The notes under the pieces: model-generated
Told to the model about the DNA's origin: nothing
Seen by the model: only the letters and a program-made list of their open reading frames with translations
The model's database searches: none
NCBI GenBank assembly: GCA_018266555.1
Contig: JAFEAF010000001.1
Coordinates: 186,001-250,000 of the forward strand
Source: Bacteroidota bacterium
GTDB taxonomy: Bacteria; Bacteroidota; Bacteroidia; Chitinophagales; Chitinophagaceae
Direction: 5' to 3'
DNA: 64,000 nt
Made by a program: the position numbers and the translations under genes
Shown here: positions 27,680 through 37,278 of the stretch, one piece after another
Layout: each line of letters begins with the position of its first letter
Numbering within the stretch: position 1 is the stretch's first letter

Positions 27680-28134
27680 TCGTTATTTAATTTAAAAGGA
27701 ATTTGATTTGGCAAAATATCCGGCGGATAAATATACACTGTTCTACGCCAGGTTCAAAAAAACTTAACTGTATCGTTTAGCCTTGTTTTTAAAATTATAC
27801 TTGCATCGTAGCACACTCGGCTTTTCAAAATATTTTTTTCGCATTATTATTCTATCACTTAAAGCGATGAAATGAAATTTTGAAACCGAAAGCTTCAAAG
27901 TGTCTGGCGTTTTTGTAAATGCCTGGCAGCTTTTGACAAATGGCTGTGAAACCGGGGGACTTCGCAGATCAGGTTTCAAGTCTTTTTTATTGTTGACTCT
28001 AAAGCAAACAGATCAGGATAAAATCAAATCATTGTAAGAAATATTTGGATTACAATAATTTCCTTTTGCCGTAAAAGAAGGCTAATTTTATGAAGCTGTG
28101 ATCTCCTTATAGTACAGGATTTTTTTTTAGAAAA
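27680..28134. other. Non-coding stretch upstream of the M20 gene
   Basis: About 455 bp. It contains the promoter region of the M20 gene and repeat copy C (27826-27969). A 71-codon minus-strand frame covers the repeat; its translation (LRSPPVSQPFVKSCQAFT) resembles the translation of copy A (LRSLLSSQLFAKSRQIFT), reflecting the shared repeat rather than a gene. Confidence 0.55.
27826..27969. repeat. Hairpin-rich repeat, copy C
   Basis: Module 1 at 27826-27868 (AATATTTTTTTCGCATTATT, then AAAGCGATGAAAT) and module 2 at 27923-27969 (CTGGCAGCTTTTGACAAATG, then GACTTCGCAG). Same order and orientation as copies A and B, on the other side of the M20 gene. Confidence 0.55.
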
Positions 28135-28163
28135 AAACCCGCTTGAAAAAAAGCGGGTTTTTT
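28135..28163. terminator. Bidirectional terminator downstream of the first Sus locus
   Basis: AAACCCGCTT (28135-28144), a GAAAA loop, then AAGCGGGTTTTTT. The stem is flanked by A and T runs on both sides, so it can stop transcripts from either strand; its main role would be the minus-strand SusC/SusD/lipoprotein operon ending at 28184. Confidence 0.8.
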
Positions 28164-28183
28164 GATCAAAGCCGGTAGGATGA

Positions 28184-29071
28184 TCACTGTTTCTGTAAAA
28201 TCAATTTATATGGATCACCGCCGATAAGTATGTTCAGCGTGATATAACCGGTACATGAAAATACGTAACCTGCTACATCATTATCACCGGCTCCTTCGGC
28301 AGTATATGCGCTGCTGTATTGACCGAATTTGGTTGGTGGAATTGTTGCAGTACCGCTGGCCGGATCAATTTTTACAATCAATGGATTAATGACAGAGCCA
28401 TATGCAGGATTTGGATAAACCTGGCTTAAGTTGATTTGGTTGGTACCCGGCCCATCGGTAACCTGAACGAGGTCACCGGGTGACCAATCCTCCCAGTCGT
28501 CTCTCAACACTTTATAGGTACCGGTCATGTTTCCGGTAAAGGGGCAAACAATATAAACTGTAAATGAAAATACAGAATTGTAGTATGCTCCTGTCACCAA
28601 ACCGCCACCACCATTATCACCGGTAGTGTTTACATCAAAGCTGTATCCTTCTTTAGTAATGATACGGGTATAAAAAGTATAGACAGAGCCGGGTTGCAAC
28701 GATCCGATGCTTACTCCTAATGCAGTGGCTAACTCCGTTCCGGTTACAGTTAACTGGGTACCCGGTCCTGTATAAGAAACCGATTTAACAAAATGCCATT
28801 GAGTAGTATCATAAGAGCCTGTAGAGGTAGCATATAAATTAATATGATCTATAGGCTGGCCATTTGGATACTGGCTCACTTGTATTCCAACTGTTGATGT
28901 TGCAATATGAGCGTAATCCAGGTTTAAATTTATGTTTTTGTCAAGTGTCAGGTAAGACCCAAGGCCTAAGTTTTTGTAATCTGAGAAAACATTTAAGCTG
29001 TCTTTTTTCTTACATGAATGAATGATGATTACCAAAGTGGCCACCGACAATATATAGAGTATCTTTTTCAT
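28184..29071 (-). CDS. Surface lipoprotein of the first Sus locus
   Basis: 295 residues. A signal peptide ends in a lipobox (IIIHSC, Cys20) followed by KKK, so it is a lipoprotein. No family is recognised with certainty; the middle looks like beta-rich repeats (YAHIATSTVGIQVSQYP, then SVYTFYTRIITKEGYSF), and the position after SusC and SusD matches SusE/SusF-like surface proteins that hold the imported ligand. It starts 14 bp after the SusD stop, as part of one operon, and a bidirectional terminator follows. The ligand cannot be predicted. Confidence 0.65.
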   Translation of the reverse strand: MKKILYILSVATLVIIIHSCKKKDSLNVFSDYKNLGLGSYLTLDKNINLNLDYAHIATSTVGIQVSQYPNGQPIDHINLYATSTGSYDTTQWHFVKSVSYTGPGTQLTVTGTELATALGVSIGSLQPGSVYTFYTRIITKEGYSFDVNTTGDNGGGGLVTGAYYNSVFSFTVYIVCPFTGNMTGTYKVLRDDWEDWSPGDLVQVTDGPGTNQINLSQVYPNPAYGSVINPLIVKIDPASGTATIPPTKFGQYSSAYTAEGAGDNDVAGYVFSCTGYITLNILIGGDPYKLILQKQ

Positions 29072-29085
29072 GATTTCAGTTTAAA

Positions 29086-30792
29086 TTATTTTATAAAATT
29101 ATCGGGGTTGTTATCCCAAAATACTTTATCGGCTGCATTACCCGGGTTCTTCTGTGCCGGAGCATTTATATTCCTGTTTATAAATACAGAAGGATAAAAG
29201 AATGAACGCATGAACAATCCCGGGTTTGGATATGCAACAGGTAATTGCATATTATCAGGTTTACCGGTACGCCTGTAATTATTATATGGCTCAACACCAT
29301 TACCCCAGGATGCCAGGTAATATTCTGTCATAATAGTATTCAATCTCTGATTATCGTTCGCAGCATTATCATATTTTGTAAGAACCAGGTTAATGTAATT
29401 GTTGATTTGTGTAGAAGAAGGTATGTAGCTTGCAGGAACAGAATAACCTCCTTTTCCGGGGAACCCTAAAACTTTATTAATAGAAGCTTGCACTCCCGAT
29501 TGTAACAAAGCTCTGGCTGTTCCTGTAGATGTAACACCTAATGTTAGTACTGCTTCAGCTTTCAGAAAATCAGTATAAGAAGATAGCCATATCGGATCTA
29601 TACCTGCGCCATTTAAACCCATATGTGCTGAAATAGCATCTCCCTGGTCCGCATCAAATTCACCTCCTGCAGGATAAATACCCCAGGTAGAACGGAATGA
29701 CCCGTCTGGCGGTGCACCGGCAGCATCTCCATGATCTCTTCCAAGGTATCCTTTGCCTATCACACAGTAAGGTGATATATCAGGTACGCTTGGATACCAT
29801 GCCGGTGGAGCATCATTGGCAAAAATAGAACGAGCATAACATGGACAAGTGGAACTGTTCGTCCAATTATAATTTAAAGTTGACCTGTAGAAATAGTAAC
29901 GGAGCCTTGGATCTCCATCAAACTTAACAAGGCCACCATATTTTTGAGCAGCTACCATCCACATAAAGAAATTACTCAGGTAACCAGGCCCGCCTGCGTC
30001 CACATAGTTTGTTGCGTATTGCGGATGACGGCTATCCGGTGCACTTACAGATATTCCGTATTGAAAAACGAAATCCTGTGATGGATCATTAATCAGATCA
30101 TCTTCTGTTAACAAGGCTTGAATTTTAGTTTTTGCAGTAGGATCCACGAGTCTTGTCTGCATATAAAACTTCAACTTCAATGTTTTTGCAAAAGTTGTCC
30201 ATAGGTCAGGATCACCGCCATAGAAAAGGTCAGTTTGAGGCCCCGAAGCAGCTCCTGATTTTTGAAAATCAGCAATAGCACTATCCAATAAAGTTTGAAC
30301 ACCTGCATAAATGCTTGCGCCCGGATCTACTTTTGGATTCGTGTTTTCATTTCCTAATACAGCTTCAGAATAAGGAACATCACCAAAGTCATCAACCAAA
30401 GTGCCCAGGGTAAACGCAGATAATGTTCTTGCTATTCCTGATTGGATATATTTTTTTTGTGACTGAGCCAAGGGGATTAAAGCTTTAGCATTGGCCAATA
30501 CACCCGTATATGCATTGGTCCACTCACCGTCAAAACTTGCGGGTGTATAACCATTGCGATAAAATGGACCAACCCAATATTGCTGACGGGTTAGTTCAGC
30601 TCCAAGGTCAGACGCTCTTGTCCAGAAGTAACTGAAACTAAGTTGAACCTGGTTTAAATACAAATCCACATCAGCTGTTTCGGGGCTGGGACTATTGGGA
30701 TTGTTAAGATAACTATTGAACTCTTTCTTACAACTTGTAAATGCTGCAAGTAAGGCGACAGTTAACGTAAGATATATTTTTCTAAATTTCAT
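29086..30792 (-). CDS. SusD/RagB-like lipoprotein (SusD-like_2 type)
   Basis: 568 residues; lipobox FTSC (Cys21). SusD proteins sit on the cell surface as a lid over the SusC pore and capture ligand. The sequence (YLNNPNSPSP near the N-terminus, then LSFSYFWTRASDLGAELTRQ, TLVDDFGDVPYSEA and ALLQSGVQASINKV) fits the SusD-like_2 group, which often pairs with peptide- or protein-related SusC rather than with glycan enzymes. There are no carbohydrate-active enzymes nearby, which supports a non-glycan substrate. It lies 20 bp after SusC. Confidence 0.92.
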   Translation of the reverse strand: MKFRKIYLTLTVALLAAFTSCKKEFNSYLNNPNSPSPETADVDLYLNQVQLSFSYFWTRASDLGAELTRQQYWVGPFYRNGYTPASFDGEWTNAYTGVLANAKALIPLAQSQKKYIQSGIARTLSAFTLGTLVDDFGDVPYSEAVLGNENTNPKVDPGASIYAGVQTLLDSAIADFQKSGAASGPQTDLFYGGDPDLWTTFAKTLKLKFYMQTRLVDPTAKTKIQALLTEDDLINDPSQDFVFQYGISVSAPDSRHPQYATNYVDAGGPGYLSNFFMWMVAAQKYGGLVKFDGDPRLRYYFYRSTLNYNWTNSSTCPCYARSIFANDAPPAWYPSVPDISPYCVIGKGYLGRDHGDAAGAPPDGSFRSTWGIYPAGGEFDADQGDAISAHMGLNGAGIDPIWLSSYTDFLKAEAVLTLGVTSTGTARALLQSGVQASINKVLGFPGKGGYSVPASYIPSSTQINNYINLVLTKYDNAANDNQRLNTIMTEYYLASWGNGVEPYNNYRRTGKPDNMQLPVAYPNPGLFMRSFFYPSVFINRNINAPAQKNPGNAADKVFWDNNPDNFIK

Positions 30793-30812
30793 GATATAAT
30801 TTCTTTATTGGT

Positions 30813-33800
30813 TTAGAATGTAATTCTCAAACTTGCACCCATACGGCGTGCAGAAGGACCAGTCAGGAACTCAAGCCCACGTCCGTTGCTTACACCAAGA
30901 CCAGATACATCCGGATCAAAGTGAACATGTTTAGGAAAATTCGGGGCGTTATACCACAGGTTATTGCCAGATAGTGTTATAGATAAAGATCCGATAGGCA
31001 ATTTACGAAGCAGCTTTGCCGGAAAGCTGTATGAAAAGGATGCTTCCCTTAGGCGAATACAAGTCTGATCAAAAACTGCACTTTCATCAGGGGCACCATT
31101 TGGAAGAGTATTATTATAATAAGCGCCTGAGGTAGAAAGCTGGACCCTGTTAGGTTGGCCATTTTCATCCACACCTGGAAGAATATACGCAGCATACCTG
31201 TCAAATTCTGTATCTCTTGTTACACCTCTTCCAAGCAATGCTCCGGCTGTACCGGAAAACATGGTACCACCATGTACATAATCCCATTGCATTCTGAAGC
31301 TGATTCCTTTATAAGTAAGAGTAGTAATTCCCGTAAGGTTATATTTTGGATTGGGGTTCGCAATAATTGCAATATCATTTGCTGCTATATAATTTCCATC
31401 GCTTCCAACAACCCATTGGCCTGATTTAGGATCTTTTTCAAAAGCGCTAGCCATGATTACACCAAGCGGTTGACCATTAATTGCAAATGTTCCTTCATTG
31501 GAATAACCTGAAATATTTACACTTTTCTGGTCTTCAGGTAAACCCGAAACCATGCTTTTGTTTGTTGAGAATAGTCCGTCTAAATGCCATTTCCAGTCTT
31601 TGTTTGAAATGGGTGTTATACCCAAAGCAATTTCAATTCCCTTATTGGTTACTTTACCTGCATTGATTTGCTGAGTTAAATAACCACTTGCGGGATCGAG
31701 GAACCTGTTTAATATCTGGTCATTTGCCACTCTTTGGTAAACCGTAAAATCAACAGATATTTTGTCTTTAAATAATTTGGCCTCCAAACCAGCTTCAGTT
31801 TCTTTCAACAATTCAGGTTTCAAATTCGGGTTAGGCAGCTGAGATGCAAATGCATTTACATTTATAGACTGACCTGAGTTAGTTAAGAATACCCGTGTTG
31901 AAGTGTAGAGATAAGGCCTTGTCGAATATGGCGGAGGAAAGTTTGCACTGGTTGAATATCCTATACGAAGCTTCAGGTAATTAAGAACATTATTATTTTT
32001 CAGACTCTGAAACGCTGAAGTCGGAAGAAAGGCAATACTTACACTGGGATAGAGAATGCTCCTGTATTTATCTTCCACAGTTGATGTCCAGCTATTGCGG
32101 CCTCCAAGGGTCAGGTATGTGTAATCCTGATATCCTATTTGTGCCTGTGCAAAAACTCCTGTTTCAAGCCTGCTTGATACATAATTAAGGCTGGAACCAT
32201 TTTCGCTGTATGGAGAATGGGAAACAAAATTTTCCTGATTGAATATTCCATAAACCAACTGCTCAGCGCCTGTAGTACCTGTTTGGCTATAATCATATTT
32301 TCTACGGTTAGCTCCGGCATCTACATTTAATGAAAAATTAGCGTTGATATTGTGATTGTAATTTAAAAGAATTGAATGATCCCAGATAGTATTGTTTCCA
32401 TTTGATTCACGGAAAATTCCGGTAGGGGTGGAAATACCGCCTTTATTCTGAGCATACGTTTCATATTCAGTGTAACTATCATAGCCTACCCGGTAAGACA
32501 GGTTCAGGCTTTTCATTATTTCATATCTCGCCTGAATTTGGCCATAAGTTCTTTTTACATTGTCTTGCGTAAAAGAATTGTATAAAGTCCAGCGGGGATT
32601 TTGAATATCATTCCCGTTACGATAGTAAACGGAAGAATGATCGAGTGGATTTTCATAAGGTAGATTCATCAGGTCTATTGCAGTTGGTGTATACATTACG
32701 TTTCCAAATATGGAAGTATTCACGGCATTGTTCCCATAACTGTTACTGGTAGGCGGGGATTTTACATTATTGGATACATAGTTAATAGTTCCTGAAATCG
32801 TTATCTTATTTGTCAATTTTGCGGTACCCCCCATGCCGATAGAATTTTTGATCATTCCGTTTTCCGGAAGATAACCCTGGTCATCTGTATAGCTGTAGTT
32901 CATATTATAGTTTACAGCAGGGGTGGATCCGGCAATATTAATAGAAGTATTACTCATTACACCGGTGCGGAAAAATTCATGAACGCTATTATAAAATTTA
33001 TAAGGGTATAGCACCCCTTTGTATTGTGGAAATGCAGTATTCATCCAGCCTTTATCATAAGGATGTTGAACCATGGCTGGAGGGTCGGTAAATTTTGCAC
33101 CCCAGTTACTAAAAAAGAGAAGACCTAAACTTTGATCAAAACCACCTCCGTATAAACGGTTGTAATCCGGAAGCACTGCTTGAGTTGCAAATACAGATTG
33201 TGACACTGTCACTTCATTTTTTGCATTTGTCTTTTGAGTGGAACCGTTCTTGGTTGTGATTAATATCACACCATTTCTACCTTGTTCTCCATATAATGTA
33301 GTTGCACTTAGACCTTTCAGGATGCTGATGTTCTCAATATTATTAGGATCCAGGTCAAGAAAACGGCTGGATGTCTGGTGGCCGTAAGTAAAATCGGCTT
33401 GCGCATTGGTGCTTGCATCAAACGGAACACCATCCACAATAAAAAGCGGTTGGGAATTACCGGTTATGGTACTTATAGCACGAATGGTAATATTTGTACC
33501 GCTACCACTTAAGCCGCTTGTATTTAAAATATTTAAGCCGGGAGCTTTTCCACTAAGCACCCTGGCAATATCACCTTCAGATCTCATCTCAAGAGATTCC
33601 TTGCCTACTGTGGAAACAGCATATCCAAGCGCCTTCTTTTCACGCTTGATACCAAATGTAGTTACGACTACTTCGCTTAATGATTGATCCATCAGTTTGA
33701 GTGAGACATCTAATACAGTGCGGCTTCCTACAGATACTTCTTTTGTTTCGTATCCAACGCCGCTAATCACGAGAACTGCATTGGGATGAACACTTAATTT

Positions 33801-33977
33801 GAAAGTCCCATCTTCACCTGTAGTAGTTCCCGATTTGGTGTTTTTTACCTGTACTGTTACATTGGAAATGGGGGCTCCGTTTTGGTCTGTAACCTTTCCG
33901 GTTACGATGTTTTGTGCCAGTGCTTGCCGGGCAAATAGAAATAAAACGCCCAGCAAGAGCATTGTCAGTTTTCTCAT
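30813..33977 (-). CDS. SusC/RagA TonB-linked outer-membrane transporter
   Basis: 1054 residues. Signal peptide (1-21), a carboxypeptidase-regulatory-like domain (about 23-105, IVTGKVTDQNGAPISNVTV), then the plug with SEVVVTTFGIKREKKALGY and LSGKAPGLNILNTSGLSGSG, and a 22-strand barrel ending in RITF, a typical C-terminal phenylalanine. It takes up ligand with TonB energy, with the SusD downstream. It lacks the N-terminal STN domain and has no sigma or anti-sigma gene beside it, unlike the second locus at 51403-58336, so it must be controlled differently. A 340-bp upstream region holds a possible promoter. Confidence 0.96.
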   Translation of the reverse strand: MRKLTMLLLGVLFLFARQALAQNIVTGKVTDQNGAPISNVTVQVKNTKSGTTTGEDGTFKLSVHPNAVLVISGVGYETKEVSVGSRTVLDVSLKLMDQSLSEVVVTTFGIKREKKALGYAVSTVGKESLEMRSEGDIARVLSGKAPGLNILNTSGLSGSGTNITIRAISTITGNSQPLFIVDGVPFDASTNAQADFTYGHQTSSRFLDLDPNNIENISILKGLSATTLYGEQGRNGVILITTKNGSTQKTNAKNEVTVSQSVFATQAVLPDYNRLYGGGFDQSLGLLFFSNWGAKFTDPPAMVQHPYDKGWMNTAFPQYKGVLYPYKFYNSVHEFFRTGVMSNTSINIAGSTPAVNYNMNYSYTDDQGYLPENGMIKNSIGMGGTAKLTNKITISGTINYVSNNVKSPPTSNSYGNNAVNTSIFGNVMYTPTAIDLMNLPYENPLDHSSVYYRNGNDIQNPRWTLYNSFTQDNVKRTYGQIQARYEIMKSLNLSYRVGYDSYTEYETYAQNKGGISTPTGIFRESNGNNTIWDHSILLNYNHNINANFSLNVDAGANRRKYDYSQTGTTGAEQLVYGIFNQENFVSHSPYSENGSSLNYVSSRLETGVFAQAQIGYQDYTYLTLGGRNSWTSTVEDKYRSILYPSVSIAFLPTSAFQSLKNNNVLNYLKLRIGYSTSANFPPPYSTRPYLYTSTRVFLTNSGQSINVNAFASQLPNPNLKPELLKETEAGLEAKLFKDKISVDFTVYQRVANDQILNRFLDPASGYLTQQINAGKVTNKGIEIALGITPISNKDWKWHLDGLFSTNKSMVSGLPEDQKSVNISGYSNEGTFAINGQPLGVIMASAFEKDPKSGQWVVGSDGNYIAANDIAIIANPNPKYNLTGITTLTYKGISFRMQWDYVHGGTMFSGTAGALLGRGVTRDTEFDRYAAYILPGVDENGQPNRVQLSTSGAYYNNTLPNGAPDESAVFDQTCIRLREASFSYSFPAKLLRKLPIGSLSITLSGNNLWYNAPNFPKHVHFDPDVSGLGVSNGRGLEFLTGPSARRMGASLRITF

Positions 33978-34033
33978 GTTGTTTAAATTTTAAATAAAAA
34001 GCAGTTATCGAAATCGAAATTCAATCTATAAAA

Positions 34034-34062
34034 TAAATATAAGAAGAATTTACAATTTCAAA
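34034..34062 (-). promoter_or_regulatory. Possible promoter of the first Sus locus
   Basis: On the minus strand, TTTG (34062-34059), 17 bp, then TATATTTA (34041-34034), near the TAnnTTTG consensus but with A instead of G at the end. The rest of the 33978-34318 gap is AT-rich with nothing else recognisable. Confidence 0.35.
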
Positions 34063-34318
34063 TTTTTTTTTGCATTAAATCAGGGGGTGTTGAAAATTTA
34101 TTAAAAAAATTTTTCAGGAATCCCGGAAAATTAATTACGGAAATTGAAATGAACTATTTGTTTATAGCCGACAGGAATGTATTTTATAAAATAGATAAGG
34201 GAATTATTGTGATTTAGGATAATTCAGGCTTCATTTTTTGGTTTTCAAATAGGTTTTTACGCTTTAAAATATTCTATAATAAGTGAAGAAGGGTTTTTTA
34301 TAAAAAAGTAAAATAAAA

Positions 34319-35131
34319 TTAAAGGTCTCTCCGATTGTTTAATTTAAAACAAATCCACCATACAAAAGAAGTAAGTATTACTGTATAGAGAATATGAATA
34401 TTGATGCTCGCCAACGCTTTTTCATAAGCTTCTTTATCTATTCTTCCCATAAATGCAGGCATGGGAATCAACCGGTCCGATATTTCTAATGGTAAATATT
34501 CACCAATATCATTTGCTTTCCATTTGGCTAATCCAACGAGTATGGGCTCAAAAACTATAAAATAAAACATAAAAACTCCCAATGCAATAAATGCTTTCCG
34601 GATTAAGAAGCCAACAAGAAATGCAATGGATAGCTGTGCAAAAGTTTGTAAGGCAAACAAACCGGAATAATAAGCCATTCCCCATATATCACTTCCATCG
34701 CCTTCCGAAGTAAAGCCTGTGATAAGACAAATGGCAATATATAAAAATGTTACTAGCAGAGATACCAGCAATACATCAATTAATTTACTTGCCATAAATT
34801 GATTCCGGCTCCACCCGTCAATGATATTCTGGCGATTGGTTTTATAGGTATATTCATTTGTAATAAACATAATAACGACTACGGAAGGAATGAAAACAAA
34901 AAGAGATGAAGAAAAAGCCAGCGTATGCCAAACTTCCGGAAATGAAAAAGGATTCCCGATAAGCGCTTTAATGATGGCTGCCGTTTCTCCTTTTTTATTT
35001 GCAAAGTTCTCATAAATATTATGGAAAATATAGCTGATGCCCGGATAAGAAAGCGCTGTCAACCCGATGATACCCCAAAATGCTTTATACTTTTTTATTT
35101 TCAGCCATTCTGTTCTTATAAGATTATTCAT
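34319..35131 (-). CDS. ABC-2 type transporter permease
   Basis: 270 residues with about six membrane segments, pairing with the ATPase gene 16 bp upstream. The first segment lies after TEWLKIKKYKAFW, a usual start for ABC-2 permeases; further segments include FVFIPSVVVIMFIT and LLVTFLYIAICLIT. It has the layout of BcrB/NatB-like permeases, which export drugs, lipids or ions or relieve envelope stress; the substrate cannot be told. The two genes form an operon ending in the 340-bp gap after the first Sus locus. Confidence 0.85.
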   Translation of the reverse strand: MNNLIRTEWLKIKKYKAFWGIIGLTALSYPGISYIFHNIYENFANKKGETAAIIKALIGNPFSFPEVWHTLAFSSSLFVFIPSVVVIMFITNEYTYKTNRQNIIDGWSRNQFMASKLIDVLLVSLLVTFLYIAICLITGFTSEGDGSDIWGMAYYSGLFALQTFAQLSIAFLVGFLIRKAFIALGVFMFYFIVFEPILVGLAKWKANDIGEYLPLEISDRLIPMPAFMGRIDKEAYEKALASINIHILYTVILTSFVWWICFKLNNRRDL

Positions 35132-35147
35132 AATACCAGTTGAAGAA

Positions 35148-36044
35148 TTAGTGGTTCGTTAATTCAAAAAATTTTGCTTCCAGCCTTTTCTTTTTCAGTA
35201 AAAGATGATTCAATACAATGTCATTTTGAAAACAATGGCGATTGATATCATCTAATTTAGCGGTGCCTTTCGGTAAAACAGCATGAACTGTTTTTGTGGA
35301 GCTATCAATCGTAACATTATTACTGATCTGTTGTAATACTTTAGACAGCGTTTCAAGATCAGTAGCGCCGGCTTCTACAATATCTTCATCCATCAAAACT
35401 TCATCTACATCACCGGTGGTAAGCAGGTTACCTGTTTTCAGAATGGCAACATGGGTACAAACTTTTTCCACTTCATCTAATAAATGACTCGCCATAATAA
35501 TTGTGTGCCCGAGGCTTCTTAATTCAATGATAAGTTGCCTGATTTCTGCAATACCAACCGGGTCGAGTCCATTGGTAGGTTCATCAAGCACCAACACCTG
35601 GGGTTGTCCCAGTAATGCAGCGCCGACGGCAAGGCGTTGTTTCATTCCAAGGCTATATGTTTTGAAACGGCTGTTTCGACGCTCATATAAATTTACTTTT
35701 TTTAAAACTGTATCAATATCTGATGTAACGCCTCTGCCACTGATGGCTTGTGTTATTTTTAAATTGTCTGATGCGGATAGGTAATGATAGAAATTAGGAG
35801 TTTCCAGCAACGAGCCGATTTTTTTTCTTTGCTCTGGTGAACCCGGATGCCCGAACCAGGAAAACGAACCATTGTTAGCTTTCAACACATCGAGAATTAT
35901 ACTGAGCAAAGTGGTCTTACCACTGCCGTTAGGACCAAGGATACCAAAGACACTTCCTTCTGGTACATCAAACGAAACGTTATTCAATGCCCGGATGGCA
36001 CCATAGTATTTGGTGATATTACGTAGGGAGAGGACAGCATTCAT
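35148..36044 (-). CDS. ABC transporter ATP-binding protein
   Basis: 298 residues of the BcrA/NatA-like ABC-2 ATPase family. Walker A GPNGSGKT at 37-44, signature SLGMKQ at 131-136, Walker B LVLDEPTNGLD at 151-161 and a switch His in MASHLLDEVE. The C-terminal third (about 215-298) is an accessory domain of the kind seen in bacitracin-type exporters. It drives export by the permease encoded 16 bp downstream. Upstream lies a 105-bp gap before the cyclase gene on the same strand. Confidence 0.93.
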   Translation of the reverse strand: MNAVLSLRNITKYYGAIRALNNVSFDVPEGSVFGILGPNGSGKTTLLSIILDVLKANNGSFSWFGHPGSPEQRKKIGSLLETPNFYHYLSASDNLKITQAISGRGVTSDIDTVLKKVNLYERRNSRFKTYSLGMKQRLAVGAALLGQPQVLVLDEPTNGLDPVGIAEIRQLIIELRSLGHTIIMASHLLDEVEKVCTHVAILKTGNLLTTGDVDEVLMDEDIVEAGATDLETLSKVLQQISNNVTIDSSTKTVHAVLPKGTAKLDDINRHCFQNDIVLNHLLLKKKRLEAKFFELTNH

Positions 36045-36148
36045 GAAATGATGTTTAATCAGGAACGAATATACCGGATTTGATGTATAAAACTTTTTTG
36101 TATAGTATTTACTTACAGGAATTAATTCACCGGAATCAAAAGAGAAAC

Positions 36149-37219
36149 TTAGTTATCAAAATAAACGGCAAATAATCTTTCTTTCTCCATTCTTCCTTTC
36201 AGGTGAATCTCACCAATCTCACTGATACTGCAGGAATGTGGTTGAGAGAAATTTTGCAAAAAATCTCCGGATAAAACAAAAGAATGATTAAGTTCATGGC
36301 ATTTGCTGCGAATCCTGGCTGTAGTATTCAAAGTATCTCCGCTGTAAACAAGGTCTTTTTTGATAATGCCAATATAACCGGCCGTCACTTCACCGGAGTG
36401 GATGCCGGTTTTGAAAGTGGGGCAGCATTCATATTTCCTTAGATATATTTTTTCTTTTTTAACAAGAACAGCAGATGCCTGCCTGATAAAATTGAGGCAG
36501 CGTTGTTTGTTCTGTAGAGTGTTTTTCCATGATAATACGATTTCATCGCCGACATATTGATATATCTGCCCTCCATTGGCCATGATCGGTTCTGTGATGT
36601 CAGCAAAAAAATCTTTTAGCATGTTGAAATATTTTTCGTGGCCTAATTTTTCTGCAATAGAAGTAGAATCATTGATGTCCAGAAAAATAAAGATTCTGTT
36701 TTCAATCCGTGGCTTATTATAGCGGCCCCTGATGATATTGGAAAAACCGCCGGGGCCATACTTGTCAATTACTTCAAGGAGGAGGATGGAAATAAAAGCC
36801 AGTAGCCCCAGGTCGAGTATGAACATAAGAAAGCTCGGGGTGAGCAGTATCTGGTTAAAAAAAACGTCAGAGAATTGATCAAAACTGCCATGATAACGGA
36901 TTACAAAATAAGCAGCGAGGAAAATGACAGCAACCACCCAGAATAATACAAATGTCAATGTCATTCTCAGCAGGATAGAAAGCCAAAAGGGTAAATGGCG
37001 GAAAGCGTTTTTCAGAAAGAAGGCTTCAACAGAACAAACTATAAAGCCGATAATAGCAAAGGCAAGTGAAAAATAACTAAGCCGCCTGGTTGCAAGCACT
37101 TCACGTTCTACACCTATGATATTGTATAAAAATAAAATGCTGAAGAGTACCCAGATAACGGAAATGTTGGTCACAATATAAAGCCGGTATAGAAATACTT
37201 TGCGTGAAATCATAAGCAT
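36149..37219 (-). CDS. Membrane-bound class III nucleotide cyclase
   Basis: About 356 residues. Four membrane segments (about 17-35, 49-68, 82-107, 125-150) are followed by a class III catalytic domain: FLDINDSTSIAEKLG holds the first metal Asp, YQYVGDEIVLSW the second, and CCPTFKTGIHSGEVTAG with GDTLNTTARI complete it. It makes cyclic AMP or GMP; the residue deciding between them is not clear by eye. No dimerising partner domain is needed, as such enzymes work as homodimers. Three possible starts lie within 10 bp (GTG 37222, ATG 37219, ATG 37213); the reading frame is not affected. No effector gene is nearby. Confidence 0.85.
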   Translation of the reverse strand: MLMISRKVFLYRLYIVTNISVIWVLFSILFLYNIIGVEREVLATRRLSYFSLAFAIIGFIVCSVEAFFLKNAFRHLPFWLSILLRMTLTFVLFWVVAVIFLAAYFVIRYHGSFDQFSDVFFNQILLTPSFLMFILDLGLLAFISILLLEVIDKYGPGGFSNIIRGRYNKPRIENRIFIFLDINDSTSIAEKLGHEKYFNMLKDFFADITEPIMANGGQIYQYVGDEIVLSWKNTLQNKQRCLNFIRQASAVLVKKEKIYLRKYECCPTFKTGIHSGEVTAGYIGIIKKDLVYSGDTLNTTARIRSKCHELNHSFVLSGDFLQNFSQPHSCSISEIGEIHLKGRMEKERLFAVYFDN

Positions 37220-37278
37220 CACCTTATTACTGTTAAAAATAAAGATAGCTGCTAACAGTGATTGTAGAAATGCACAAA

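Noticed and set aside
27764-27979. A 71-codon minus-strand open frame between the M20 gene and the Sus locus
   Set aside because: Built from repeat copy C; no start or coding signal. Treated as non-coding.
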